From Acidobacteriota bacterium (GTDB lineage Bacteria > Actinomycetota > Acidimicrobiia > Spongiisociales > UBA5794): a DNA stretch of 60,777 nucleotides. Location: assembly GCA_022562055.1 (NCBI GenBank), contig JADFQA010000020.1, positions 1 to 60,777 on the forward strand, in the 5' to 3' direction. This document shows, one piece after another, positions 9,078 to 17,737 of this stretch. A program made the translations under genes and the position numbers. Below the pieces are notes generated by a model. The model was not told the origin of the DNA and ran no database searches. It saw nothing but the letters and a program-made list of their open reading frames with translations. The first letter of the stretch is position 1; each line of letters begins with the position of its first letter.

Positions 9078-9902
9078 ATGTCACGCATATCTAACTCCAT
9101 CGAGCTGGCCAAGACATCGTGGTCGGTGCTCAAGGCAGACAAGGAGCTTCTCCTTCTCCCTGTCATGTCGGCTGTCGCGTCCCTGATCACGATGGCAACC
9201 TTCATCCTGCCTCTCCTTGCATCGGGCACCATCTCGGACGAGTCCTCAGATGTGAGCGCGCTGGTGTACGTGCTTTTGTTTGTGCTGTACGTGCTTCTCG
9301 CCTTCATCACCGTATTCTTCAACGCCGCGTTGATCCACGCAGCCAACGAACGCCTTGCAGGAGGCGACCCGACAATCCGCTCAGCAATAGCTGGCGCCCG
9401 AGGATCCATCGGGTTGATTTTCCAATGGGCGCTGGTCTCGGCCACGATATCGATCATTCTCCGAACACTCGAAGAACGTGCCGGGATGCTCGGCCGGATT
9501 GTCATCTCTCTGGTAGGCATGGCATGGGCAGTCGTCACCTACCTAGTCCTGCCATTACTTGTCCTTGAGGGATACAGCGTCAAAGACGCCATCTCCGAGT
9601 CGGCGACGCTATTCAAGCGCACCTGGGGAGAGAACCTATCAGCACAAGTCGGTTTCAGCCTCCTGGGATTTGTGGTTGCCATTCCTGGCATTGCGCTCAT
9701 CGTGCTGGGCGCTCTCACGGGCAGCGGAGTCTTGCTAGTTGTTCTGATCGCTCTTGGCGTCGCTTGGCTGGTGCTTGTCGCCGTCGTGTTGAGCGCCCTG
9801 GCGGTGGTTTTCCAGACGGCGCTCTACCGGTTCGCTCGCGACGGATCGGCGCCGGGTGCGTTCGATGCGAACAGCATGAACGGTGCCTTCTTTATCCGAT
9901 AG
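9078..9902 (+). CDS. DUF6159 family integral membrane protein
   Basis: A 274-residue polytopic membrane protein with about six hydrophobic segments in three pairs. The opening ISNSIELAKTSWSVLKADKELLLLPVMSAV is typical of DUF6159 proteins, a family of unknown function found in Actinobacteria and archaea. The middle loop (AANERLAGGDPTIRSAI) and LFKRTWGENL also fit that family. No catalytic motif is visible. The gene seems to be monocistronic and leaderless. It is divergent from the PDZ protease gene. Confidence 0.75.
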   Translation: MSRISNSIELAKTSWSVLKADKELLLLPVMSAVASLITMATFILPLLASGTISDESSDVSALVYVLLFVLYVLLAFITVFFNAALIHAANERLAGGDPTIRSAIAGARGSIGLIFQWALVSATISIILRTLEERAGMLGRIVISLVGMAWAVVTYLVLPLLVLEGYSVKDAISESATLFKRTWGENLSAQVGFSLLGFVVAIPGIALIVLGALTGSGVLLVVLIALGVAWLVLVAVVLSALAVVFQTALYRFARDGSAPGAFDANSMNGAFFIR

Positions 9903-10003
9903 GTAAGTATCTCATCCGGTAGGTCGCGAGATTCCGACGATACCGCACGGGCACCTCTCCACTCCGGTAATCTTCGGCAGCAAGAAACCAAGGAGTGTCC
10001 CCA

Positions 10004-10591
10004 GTGCAAACCGTTCTCCCATCAAACGTGCTTCTCGGCGCGGTCCTTCCTCGCTCGAAAGTAATCACCGCAGCTTTGGTGTTCGGTTTCGCCCTGTTCA
10101 CTGCTGCAATGGCGCAGTTGGTGATCCCCCTCGGTTTCACTCCAGTACCAATCACCGGGCAGACACTCGCGGTGCTCCTCGCCGGCGGTGTCCTCGGCGC
10201 AAAGGCCGGTGCCGCAAGCCAGCTTCTCTACGTGGGCATGGGTGCAATCGGGCTGCCGTTCTACGCCGGCCAAGCTGGCGGATGGACCGCAGCGACAGGT
10301 GCAACAGGCGGGTACCTCGTAGGTTTCGTCATTGCGGCGTGGATTGTTGGACGGCTATCCGAACGTAACCAGGATCGTTCAGTGAGCACCGCACTCGGTG
10401 CGTTCCTGCTCGGCACAGTTGTGATCTACCTGGTTGGTGTCCCCTGGCTTGCGCACTCCATTGGAGTTGATTGGAACCGCGCCGCAGAACTCGGCGCATA
10501 CCCGTTCATTGCAGGCGACCTCTTCAAGGTCACCATTGCCGGCGGGCTGCTCCCGGCTGCCTGGCGCCTGGTAGATCGCACACGAGAGTAG
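10004..10591 (+). CDS. bioY: BioY biotin transporter substrate-binding subunit
   Basis: A 195-residue S component of a biotin ECF transporter, with about six TM helices. Family features include VIPLGFTPVPITGQTLAVLLAG near residue 40, GAKAGAASQLLYVGMGAIGLPFYAG, and GPTGGYL-like GATGGYLVGF. The GTG at 10004 is chosen because AAGGAG sits 8 nt upstream; a GTG at 9995 overlaps that site. No energising BioM/BioN genes are nearby, so it must act alone or with a shared ECF module encoded elsewhere. A strong hairpin follows. Confidence 0.92.
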   Translation: MQTVLPSNVLLGAVLPRSKVITAALVFGFALFTAAMAQLVIPLGFTPVPITGQTLAVLLAGGVLGAKAGAASQLLYVGMGAIGLPFYAGQAGGWTAATGATGGYLVGFVIAAWIVGRLSERNQDRSVSTALGAFLLGTVVIYLVGVPWLAHSIGVDWNRAAELGAYPFIAGDLFKVTIAGGLLPAAWRLVDRTRE

Positions 10592-10613
10592 AACTTCACA
10601 CAATTCTCACACT

Positions 10614-10650
10614 TAGCTTCGGGCCTACCTAACAAGTAGGCCCGAAGCTA
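10614..10650 (+). terminator. Hairpin after bioY
   Basis: Perfect 15-bp arms TAGCTTCGGGCCTAC and GTAGGCCCGAAGCTA enclose a 7-nt loop, starting 22 nt after the bioY stop. It has no U-tract. Confidence 0.7.
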
Positions 10651-10679
10651 TTGATGTATCGACACAAGGGATCACCACG

Positions 10680-11087
10680 ATGCATCGAAGAGGAACCATC
10701 GCCACTGCGGCACTCATCATCGGACTAGCGGCCTGCACGCCTGCTAACACCGAACTCACGAACACCACTACCACCGCGGAGTCGGCCGCCGACACAACGC
10801 AAAGCGCAGCCGGGACAGACACCCAGACACAGGGTGCCGCGTCTGACACTTCATCATCTGCAACGACGACCTCCACAAGCGAGCCGGTAGCAGCCGACAC
10901 GACCACCGTTGCCACAACGACAGCTGCCTCGACAACAACGACAACAGCGATGGCCCCCGCCACCGTCGACCTCGATGAACTGGACGACGTCCTCGACGGC
11001 CTCGACGACCTGTTCAGCGGCCTCGACGACATCTTGAACGATCTTGACAACGCACTACAGCAAAACGAAGGAGTAATAATCCCATGA
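10680..11087 (+). CDS. Small Thr-rich lipoprotein
   Basis: A 135-residue lipoprotein. The signal peptide MHRRGTIATAALIIGLAAC ends in lipobox LAAC. About 75 residues of Thr/Ser/Ala-rich linker follow, typical of surface lipoproteins in these bacteria. The C-terminal helix is made of DL-rich heptads (LDELDDVLDGLDDLFSGLDD). The function is unknown; the amphipathic acidic helix may mediate oligomerisation or binding of the next product. The stop overlaps the start of the following gene (ATGA), which indicates translational coupling. Confidence 0.65.
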   Translation: MHRRGTIATAALIIGLAACTPANTELTNTTTTAESAADTTQSAAGTDTQTQGAASDTSSSATTTSTSEPVAADTTTVATTTAASTTTTTAMAPATVDLDELDDVLDGLDDLFSGLDDILNDLDNALQQNEGVIIP

Positions 11088-11854
11088 ACAAGAATCGAAC
11101 CATTGCAGTGATAGCGGCGTTTGCCGTCGTCCTTGCCCTCCCAGGCGCAGCTCTTGCCCAAGAGCGTGACACGGCGCCTACCGATGTTGTTCGCGAGCAG
11201 GAACGAGCTCGGGACACCGACCGACCGATCGAAGAGATCAAGGAACGGGCCGCTGAAGCAATCGCCAAGCGACAGGTCACACTCAACCGTCTGACAGAGA
11301 AAGCCATCGCGGCCCCACATCTCACCGACGAGCATGAGGCGTCGTTACTGGCGGACTACGCGGCGGCTTCCAGCGGTCTCGCCGATCTCGGCGATCGTAT
11401 CGAGGGCGCAACAACCTACGAAGAGCTTCGCTCGCTGGTGCCGTTGATCGCCACTGACTACCGGGTGTACCTGGTGATTGCCCCGAAGTCGTATCTCGTC
11501 GTCGCGGCCGATCGCATCAATGCCGCGGTGCCCCGTTTCGAAGAAGCACTCGGAAAGATCGCGGCCCATATCGCTCGCGCTGAAGAAGCCGGGTGGGACG
11601 TAGCTGAGGCAGTTCGCTACCTCGACGAGGCCGAGGCGAATCTCGCCAACGCGGCCAGGCTTGTGGCGCCTGTTGCAGGCAATGTGATCAACCTCGACGC
11701 ATCCGACTGGCCGAACCCGGCAGAAGCAACACTCAAGTCGAACCGCGAAGCCGTGCGCAATTCGCACAGCGAACTCAAGGCGGCAAAGGAAGCCGCCAAG
11801 GCTGCGGTCGAAGCACTGCGTGCCGCAGCACCGAACGACACTATCGACGGATAG
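11084..11854 (+). CDS. Secreted helical protein of unknown function
   Basis: A 256-residue protein with a Sec signal peptide (AFAVVLALPGAALAQ, predicted cleavage after ALA). It is almost entirely charged alpha-helix: IEEIKERAAEAIAKRQ, FEEALGKIAAHIARAEEAG and the C-terminal KAAKEAAKAAVEALRAAA suggest coiled coil or helical bundle. A less charged block near residues 125-150 (ATDYRVYLVIAPKSYLVVAA) could be the core. I do not recognise a named family. It is coupled to the preceding lipoprotein by an ATGA overlap, so the two may form a surface complex. Confidence 0.65.
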   Translation: MNKNRTIAVIAAFAVVLALPGAALAQERDTAPTDVVREQERARDTDRPIEEIKERAAEAIAKRQVTLNRLTEKAIAAPHLTDEHEASLLADYAAASSGLADLGDRIEGATTYEELRSLVPLIATDYRVYLVIAPKSYLVVAADRINAAVPRFEEALGKIAAHIARAEEAGWDVAEAVRYLDEAEANLANAARLVAPVAGNVINLDASDWPNPAEATLKSNREAVRNSHSELKAAKEAAKAAVEALRAAAPNDTIDG

Positions 11855-11906
11855 CAAACCCGACGGCGCTGCCACGGATGAGGTAAAGCCACCGAACTGC
11901 CTCAAA

Positions 11907-11942
11907 CGAGGAGGGCGACCCACCACAGGGTCGCCCTCCTCG
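11907..11942 (+). terminator. Hairpin after the helical secreted protein gene
   Basis: Perfect 15-bp arms CGAGGAGGGCGACCC and GGGTCGCCCTCCTCG enclose a 6-nt loop, 52 nt after the stop. It has no U-run. Confidence 0.7.
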
Positions 11943-11996
11943 CGTTCCAAACCGAGGCCGGTCGCCCGTTAGCCCAACAGGGTCCAAACCGTCAGC

Positions 11997-12002
11997 TACA
12001 GT
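11997..12002 (+). promoter_or_regulatory. -10 element of a probably leaderless transcript
   Basis: TACAGT is followed by exactly 6 nt and then the ATG of the thioesterase at 12009. There is no Shine-Dalgarno sequence between them. Confidence 0.5.
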
Positions 12003-12008
12003 TCGACA

Positions 12009-12428
12009 ATGTCCCTACAGGATCGCGCAAGAACTCTCTTTGACGGTGATCTGTTCGCCAAGACACTCGGGGTCGAGTTCATCCGCGCTGACAACGATGC
12101 CGTGGTGCTTGGCCTGACGGTGACCGCCGAACACTGCAACGTCCACGGCACGCTCCACGGCGCAGTCAGCTACGCCCTTGCCGATATCAGCTTTGCGATT
12201 GCCAGCAACCTCGCCGGCCCGGCCGCAGTGGCGGTAGATGTCCACATGGTCTACTCGGGTGCGGCATGCAAAGGGGACAAGATCGTCGCGACTTGTACGG
12301 AGCTGCGCAGAGGACGAACGCTGGCTACCTACCGGTCCGACATCATGCTCGGTGACAAACTGCTCGGTTCATTCACCGGGACCGTGTTGATCACCGGGGC
12401 TACCGATACGACCGACATGTCCAGATAG
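12009..12428 (+). CDS. paaI: PaaI-type hotdog thioesterase
   Basis: A 139-residue single hotdog-fold protein. The helix motif EHCNVHGTLHGAVSYALADISFA matches PaaI/4HBT-type acyl-CoA thioesterases, with Asn, His-Gly and the Asp of LAD as active-site landmarks. PaaI hydrolyses phenylacetyl-CoA and its hydroxylated derivatives to free trapped CoA. The gene lies about 1 kb from a long minus-strand block that encodes the lower phenylacetate pathway, which supports that reading. A general thioesterase role cannot be excluded. Confidence 0.8.
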   Translation: MSLQDRARTLFDGDLFAKTLGVEFIRADNDAVVLGLTVTAEHCNVHGTLHGAVSYALADISFAIASNLAGPAAVAVDVHMVYSGAACKGDKIVATCTELRRGRTLATYRSDIMLGDKLLGSFTGTVLITGATDTTDMSR

Positions 12429-12433
12429 TCCGT

Positions 12434-13225
12434 CTAGACGCAGAATCCACCGAGAACGCCACGCGTGCAGAGCAGCGTCCGTTCAACGCTCTTGAGTCCA
12501 TGGATGCCGTCCTCCACCTGTATGAAGATGTGGAGCCTGAAACCAAGCACCGCGTCGTCTCCCAGATCGATCACGTCAACGGTAACCTCGTGAAGGTCTC
12601 CATCGGTCAGCGCAACAGTCGTGGTCACCCTTGAAGCTGGTTCTGCCGACGCAAACGCTGCAACAACCGCGTCGATGACGGTCTGATCGGAGTCGCCACT
12701 CGGCGTTTCACCGTGGAACGCAATGACATCCGCCGTTGCGTCGTCAACCTCGCCAAGGTACCCGATGAAGGCCGCAGACACCCACCCGGTGGTGCCATCC
12801 TTGTTCATTTCATACCAGAAAGACCTGGGTAACTGGCGGGTGTTCCCAGCCGCCACGAAAGCGGCATACGTAGGAGCTGCGGTAGCAACAATCTCCTCGC
12901 CAACGCCGGGGCCGCGGCGCACGTTGAGAACGTCATCAAACTCCACACCAACCACGGCGAGCACCTTGCCGGCCGTCGGCCCAAAGTCCACGGGTGTGCC
13001 TGCCAACGTAGTTGTGGTGGGTGGAGCGGTCGTGGTCGACGGTGTCGCGGTTGTCGTCGGCAGGGTGGTCGTCGGACTCGGGCTAGCAGTTGTGGTAGAT
13101 GTCACAGTGCCGGTCGTCGACGTCGGCGGAAACGACGTTGTAGAAAAATCAGTGTCCGAGCCCGAGCATGCTGCGGCAATCAGCGCAACAGCAACAAGCG
13201 TTGCGGTCAAACGGAGTCTGTTCAT
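12434..13225 (-). CDS. SH3-domain lipoprotein
   Basis: A 263-residue lipoprotein. The ATG at 13225 gives the signal peptide MNRLRLTATLVAVALIAAAC with lipobox AAAC, and AGAGGA lies upstream. A Thr/Pro-rich spacer (about residues 25-75) precedes a bacterial SH3-like domain (VLNVRRGPGVGEEIVATAA ... TGWVSAAFIGYLG). A C-terminal domain of about 90 residues ends with LLCTRGV. SH3_3 domains often bind peptidoglycan or metal, so the protein is probably attached to the cell envelope. It is convergent with the thioesterase gene, with only 5 nt between stops. Confidence 0.75.
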   Translation of the reverse strand: MNRLRLTATLVAVALIAAACSGSDTDFSTTSFPPTSTTGTVTSTTTASPSPTTTLPTTTATPSTTTAPPTTTTLAGTPVDFGPTAGKVLAVVGVEFDDVLNVRRGPGVGEEIVATAAPTYAAFVAAGNTRQLPRSFWYEMNKDGTTGWVSAAFIGYLGEVDDATADVIAFHGETPSGDSDQTVIDAVVAAFASAEPASRVTTTVALTDGDLHEVTVDVIDLGDDAVLGFRLHIFIQVEDGIHGLKSVERTLLCTRGVLGGFCV

Positions 13226-13324
13226 GGCGGGTGTCCTCTCCCTTGTCGTCTCCCTCATGTAGACGTCAAATGACGTCGGTAGAGTTCCCGGCCGTCCGAT
13301 AAAGTGACTCCCGCTCGATCGCCG

Positions 13325-14110
13325 CTAGACGGATGTCTCTTCGCCGAGATACGCCTTGATGACCGCAGGGTCCTTCTGCACGTCGGCGGGAACCCCCGTT
13401 GCGATCGGAGTGCCGAAGTCGAGCACGAGGATTCGGTCGGCTATGTCCATGACGAGGCCCATGTCGTGTTCGACAAGGATGATGGCCGTACCAAGCTCTT
13501 GGCGGATATCGAGAATGAATCTCGCCATGTCTTCTGTCTCCTCAAGGTTCATGCCGGCCACGGGCTCGTCGAGAAGTAAAAGCTCTGGTTCCATTGCGAG
13601 GGCACGACCCATTTCGACACGCTTCTGGATGCCATACGGCAGTAACGCGACAGGGTACGCACGCCACGACTCAATCTCTAGAAGGTCGATGATCTCTTCG
13701 ACCACCGCCCGGTTGGCAAACTCCTCAGTGCGGGCCTTCTTGGTCCACAGCGCTCCCGCCAGCCAGCCGACGCTACTCCGAACATGGCGGCCAAGCAGCA
13801 GGTTGTCGAGCACGGTCATGTGGGCGAACAATTCAATGTTTTGAAACGTCCGCGCAATGCCAAGCTTCGCAATACGGTCGGGACGTTGCCCGAGAATCGA
13901 CTCTCCCTTCCAGCGGATGTCGCCCTCTTGAGGTTTGTAAACACCGTTCACGCAGTTGAACGCTGACGTCTTGCCGGCGCCGTTCGGACCGATAATGGCA
14001 AACAGTTCGCCGTGGTTAACAGCGAAGCTGACATCCGAAAGAGCTTTCACGCCCTTGAAGGCCAGGCTCACGCTCTCGAATTCGAGCAACGGAACACTCA
14101 CGACAACCAT
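13325..14110 (-). CDS. livG: Branched-chain amino acid-type ABC transporter ATPase (LivG)
   Basis: A 261-residue ATPase. Walker A is GPNGAGKT (about residue 40), Walker B is LLLLDEPVAG, and the switch His is in VEHDMGLV. The family's degenerate signature LLPYGIQKRVEMGRALA replaces LSGGQ, and the C-terminal PAVIKAYLGEE block is diagnostic of LivG. It is the last gene of a minus-strand transporter operon and overlaps livF by 13 nt. The substrate is better judged from context: adjacent CoA-ligase and paa genes point to organic acids as an alternative to amino acids. Confidence 0.92.
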   Translation of the reverse strand: MVVVSVPLLEFESVSLAFKGVKALSDVSFAVNHGELFAIIGPNGAGKTSAFNCVNGVYKPQEGDIRWKGESILGQRPDRIAKLGIARTFQNIELFAHMTVLDNLLLGRHVRSSVGWLAGALWTKKARTEEFANRAVVEEIIDLLEIESWRAYPVALLPYGIQKRVEMGRALAMEPELLLLDEPVAGMNLEETEDMARFILDIRQELGTAIILVEHDMGLVMDIADRILVLDFGTPIATGVPADVQKDPAVIKAYLGEETSV

Positions 14111-14889
14111 CTCTTTCGGCGTTTGTAGTGCTTGACGTCTCGGAACGACTTTCGTTCTCCGGAACCATGAAGCCCAAGGTAAAACTCCTTCACGTCTTCG
14201 TCCTTGAGGAGTCGCGCAGCGGGGCCATCCATAACGACCTTGCCTGTCTCCATGATGTACCCGTAGTTCGCAATCGATAGCGCCATGTTGGCGTTCTGTT
14301 CGATGAGCAGAACGCTGGTGCCGTCCTTGTTGATGTCGACGATGATGTCTCGTATCTGGGCGACGAGCATCGGGGCGAGCCCGAGGGATGGTTCGTCAAG
14401 AATGAGCAGCGAAGGGTTCGCCATCAATGCCCTACCAATGGCGAGCATCTGCTGTTCGCCACCAGAAAGGTAGCCGGCGGTGTCTTTCCGCCGTTCTTGC
14501 AGAACGGGAAACATATCCATCACGCGATCGTACGATTCCTTGACGTTTTTTTGGTCGCGGTTGGTCGTTGCCCCGGTGCGAAGATTGTCATCGACGGACA
14601 TCTCGGCGAAAACCCTCCGTCCCTCCATCACCTGCGCTATACCACCCTTGACGACACGAGACGCATCAATGCGATGAATGTCTCTGCCGTTGTACGTAAC
14701 CGAGCCTTTGGTGACCTCACCCTCGTGAAGGTCGAGTAGGCCGGTAATCGCACGCAGAGTTGTCGTTTTCCCCGCACCGTTGGCGCCCAGCAACGCGACG
14801 ATTTGCCCTTCGCGAACCTCAAGACTGAGTCCGCGGAGCACGAGAACTACATCGTTGTAAACGACTTCAAGGTTTGCAACTGTAAGCAT
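14098..14889 (-). CDS. livF: Branched-chain amino acid-type ABC transporter ATPase (LivF)
   Basis: A 263-residue ATPase. Walker A is GANGAGKTT, the signature is YLSGGEQQMLAIGRAL, Walker B is LLILDEPSLGLAP, and the H-loop position reads LLIEQNANMAL, in which Gln/Asn replace His as is usual for LivF. The LivF-type QVMEGRRVFAEMSVDDNL is also present. The C-terminus runs about 20 residues past the usual end in a basic tail (KHYKRRKRWLS) that overlaps livG. A terminator-like hairpin lies immediately upstream, so this gene and livG are probably expressed less than the substrate-binding protein. Confidence 0.92.
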   Translation of the reverse strand: MLTVANLEVVYNDVVLVLRGLSLEVREGQIVALLGANGAGKTTTLRAITGLLDLHEGEVTKGSVTYNGRDIHRIDASRVVKGGIAQVMEGRRVFAEMSVDDNLRTGATTNRDQKNVKESYDRVMDMFPVLQERRKDTAGYLSGGEQQMLAIGRALMANPSLLILDEPSLGLAPMLVAQIRDIIVDINKDGTSVLLIEQNANMALSIANYGYIMETGKVVMDGPAARLLKDEDVKEFYLGLHGSGERKSFRDVKHYKRRKRWLS

Positions 14890-14920
14890 ATTGCGGGTGG
14901 GTTCCTCACACCTCTATCGG

Positions 14921-14951
14921 GATGGGGGTGCGGCGAGGCCGCACCCCCATC
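14921..14951 (-). terminator. Intra-operon hairpin between binding protein and livF
   Basis: Arms of 14 bp (GATGGGGGTGCGGC and its complement) enclose a 3-nt loop. It starts 12 nt past the stop of the substrate-binding protein gene and about 30 nt before livF. Its position suits a partial terminator or 3' stabiliser that raises the binding protein over the ATPases. Confidence 0.7.
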
Positions 14952-14963
14952 GAATGTCTTGGA

Positions 14964-16379
14964 CTAAAGCTCGTAACAAGCCTGGTTGAAGTCGTACTGC
15001 GCGGCAGCATCTCCAACGAAGAAGTCCTTCTCAAGACGAGACCCGGTCGTGCCATCGGCCTGCGACAGCGTCTGGTCTGCACCACCGGCAGCGGTGTACA
15101 GCGCCAAGTCAGGCTTGAAGATCGCAAGCGAACGCTGAACGTAGTCGTTCGGCGTACCGGCGTAACTCTGGTCTGGAGCAGAGCCGCCGAAGGCGACTGA
15201 AGTCAGTCCGTTGGCCGCCGCAACAACTCCCTCGGGAGTGAGGTCGTAGTTAGCAATCGCCGCAGCAAGCACCTTGTGCATCGTAATGGCTTCGTTCCAA
15301 CCCGAGATGAACGAGTCAGAAGGACGACGATCTGGGAACTCCGCCGACATTGCTTCCATCATCTCGTTGTTTCCTGGGGTATCAACACCCCACGCAACGT
15401 TGTACGCCGACTGATAGTACACCGCGTCGTACAGAGGACCCACAGGCGAGTCAAGCAGCGCAGCGTTGTACGACGGACCCGGGGCCGTGAAGAAGCCGGT
15501 GTATCCAGCCTGAACAGCGCCGGCGAGGATCTCTGCACCAATCGATGGGTTGGTCGTTAGGAACGTCCAGTCCGCACCCGAGTCGACAATGCCCTGAATG
15601 ACGGACGTCTGATCCTGGCCGGGGATGACCGCAGCTTCGCCGTCGTAGACGATTTCCATACCATAGAACTCGGCGGCGATCTTCACACCTGCCGCGGCGT
15701 CCTGCCCGTAGTCACCAGGGAACGTGGCAAGAGCAATCGTCGTGCCACCCATCTCGTTGATGAAATCAAGGAGGTTCATCGCCTCAACGCAGTAGTTGGT
15801 GTTCTGCTCAAGCATCACACCGCCGTCGAACTCGGGGATCGCCCAGCCGGAGTACCAGCTCAGCGGGATGACAAGCATCGAGTCTTCCTTGTACAAGTCG
15901 AGTGTTGCAACGTTTGTCGGCGACCCGGTCGACTGACTGATCGCGACGACATCGCCACGAATCTTCTCGTACTTCTCGAGGTGCTGCTCGACGTCGTAGT
16001 TAGTGTCCTCAATTACGAGTTCCACCGTCCACCCGTCAATTCCGCCAGCGGCATTGACGTTGTCCCAATACACTTTTTGTGCGTCGGTAATGTCAATGAC
16101 TAGCGGGGCGAACAGGCCAGTCAGGTCGGCAAGCAGGCCGAGCGTGATGACTTTCGCATCAGCGTCCACGCCTCGCGCCGTGGCCATGGTGGCTGCGGGG
16201 GCGGCAGTGGTGGGAGCCGTCGTCGTTGTTGTCACGACGGGTGCTTCGCCGGCAGTAGTTGTCGTTTGGACACTGGAGGGTCCTGCCGTTGTCGTCGTCG
16301 TGGTTGCCGTGCTTCCGCAAGCAGCCGCGACCAACGCCATGGCGACTACCACCAGAACCCATGTATATCGCTTTCTCAT
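14964..16379 (-). CDS. Periplasmic-type substrate-binding lipoprotein of the Liv-like ABC transporter
   Basis: A 471-residue lipoprotein with signal MRKRYTWVLVVVAMALVAAAC. A Thr-rich spacer of about 45 residues is followed by a type I periplasmic-binding fold (Peripla_BP_6): VITLGLLADLTGLFAPLV, then INDAQ-like DAQKVYWDNVNAAGGIDGWTV and YEKIRGDVVAISQSTGSP. The C-terminal part keeps a Cys pair (NYCVEAMN, FNQACYEL). LivK relatives bind branched-chain amino acids, amides, urea or aromatic acids. The aromatic/fatty acid catabolic genes upstream in the same operon favour an acid, but the ligand is not determinable from sequence alone. Confidence 0.88.
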   Translation of the reverse strand: MRKRYTWVLVVVAMALVAAACGSTATTTTTTAGPSSVQTTTTAGEAPVVTTTTTAPTTAAPAATMATARGVDADAKVITLGLLADLTGLFAPLVIDITDAQKVYWDNVNAAGGIDGWTVELVIEDTNYDVEQHLEKYEKIRGDVVAISQSTGSPTNVATLDLYKEDSMLVIPLSWYSGWAIPEFDGGVMLEQNTNYCVEAMNLLDFINEMGGTTIALATFPGDYGQDAAAGVKIAAEFYGMEIVYDGEAAVIPGQDQTSVIQGIVDSGADWTFLTTNPSIGAEILAGAVQAGYTGFFTAPGPSYNAALLDSPVGPLYDAVYYQSAYNVAWGVDTPGNNEMMEAMSAEFPDRRPSDSFISGWNEAITMHKVLAAAIANYDLTPEGVVAAANGLTSVAFGGSAPDQSYAGTPNDYVQRSLAIFKPDLALYTAAGGADQTLSQADGTTGSRLEKDFFVGDAAAQYDFNQACYEL

Positions 16380-16462
16380 AAGTTTTCTCCTCTTCGATTT
16401 GATTTCCGTATATTCGTGAGCAACCGTGACCGATTGCTCATGACCTAATCAGCATGTTCTAG

Positions 16463-17737
16463 TCAGTATGTAAAGGGCCAGCCCTTCCAATAGTTCCTCA
16501 CTTTAATCCAGATGCCGTAAAGCCCCAGTGGCTCGACGACGAGGAACACCACGATAAGCACGCCGAACAGTACGACGTTGAGCTGAAAAATACTGAGGCC
16601 CGGCCCGTACGCGTCGAGCGAAACGATCCCGATGTAGTCGTTGGGACCGGTACGGATAAACAAGTCTCCAAGCCACGCAAAGCCGCCCTCGTCGGTGGCT
16701 TGCGTCGCCAACCAATTCGTAGTCTCTTCAACGATCCGCGGCGAAAGGACGACGAAGAACGTCCCCAGGAACACGCCGACTATCGTGCCGGCGCCACCGA
16801 TAAGAACGATTGCAACAAATTCTATGGATAGGAACAGATCCCAAGACTCGGGGATGCTCCGACCGATGACCGACGAGAGAATGGCTCCGGCGACACCCGC
16901 ATAAAACGAAGAGATCGCAAAGGCCTGCGTCTTGCCTTTAGCTTCGGCGACACCCATCACTTCGGCCGCAATGTCGCGGTCCCGGATCGCCGCCCACGAT
17001 CTACCAACCCTCGTCCTCATGAGATTCTTCGCCATCAAGGCAAATCCAACGACAAAGACCAATACGAAGAAGTACGTCTTGGACAGGCCGCTCATTTCTT
17101 CGATGTGCACCCACGGCAGCCAGTTGATCGGCGTGAGCCACCACCACAGCGGGCCATCGCTTGTGAACGAAACTACCGGATCCATTTCCCGCCAGAGAGC
17201 GAATTCGAGCTTGGGCCACGGACGACCTGTCGTCGGTCCGCCAGCGACCTTGCCAAGATTTCGCCACAAAAACAGCCCGATGAATACAAGGCCAAGCGTC
17301 ACGAATGCGAGGTATAGACCGCGCACCCGCACCGCAGTAGGCGCAATGAGAATCCCTACGAAGGCGGCACCAACGCCAGCCGCGGGGAGCCACACCCAGA
17401 TGGGAAGCCCGAGGCCCCATACCGTACGTCCCGCTTCTCCACCCAGAACCACTGCGGTGTACGCACCGACCGCCATGAAGAATGAGTGACCAAGCGATAC
17501 CTGACCCGCCACACCGATCAGCAGGTTCAATCCGAGCGCCGCTATTGCATAAATCAATGCCTTGTTGAGGAGAATCATCCAACCGGCGTCGCCGAGGAAC
17601 CCGAAGAACGGCAAAGCATTGAACGGAATCAGTATCGCTACGACTCCGAGGAGCGCTATCGACACCCGTTTCGTTGTCGTTGGGAACAGACCGACCTCAG
17701 CCTGATACTCCGTGTAGAGATTCGGTCTGCCTCTCAT
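16463..17737 (-). CDS. livM: ABC transporter permease (LivM-type)
   Basis: A 424-residue permease with about ten TM helices. The LivM signature runs ALGLNLLIGVAGQVSLGHS, then FFMAVGAYTAVVLGG, and later the EAA-like loop RSWAAIRDRDIAAEVMGV followed by ISSFYAGVAGA. The N-terminal 50 residues and a long extracytoplasmic loop near residues 180-220 make it longer than E. coli LivM-type domains. The ATG overlaps the livH stop (GTATGA), so the two permeases are translationally coupled. An 80-nt gap separates it from the binding protein gene downstream. Confidence 0.9.
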   Translation of the reverse strand: MRGRPNLYTEYQAEVGLFPTTTKRVSIALLGVVAILIPFNALPFFGFLGDAGWMILLNKALIYAIAALGLNLLIGVAGQVSLGHSFFMAVGAYTAVVLGGEAGRTVWGLGLPIWVWLPAAGVGAAFVGILIAPTAVRVRGLYLAFVTLGLVFIGLFLWRNLGKVAGGPTTGRPWPKLEFALWREMDPVVSFTSDGPLWWWLTPINWLPWVHIEEMSGLSKTYFFVLVFVVGFALMAKNLMRTRVGRSWAAIRDRDIAAEVMGVAEAKGKTQAFAISSFYAGVAGAILSSVIGRSIPESWDLFLSIEFVAIVLIGGAGTIVGVFLGTFFVVLSPRIVEETTNWLATQATDEGGFAWLGDLFIRTGPNDYIGIVSLDAYGPGLSIFQLNVVLFGVLIVVFLVVEPLGLYGIWIKVRNYWKGWPFTY

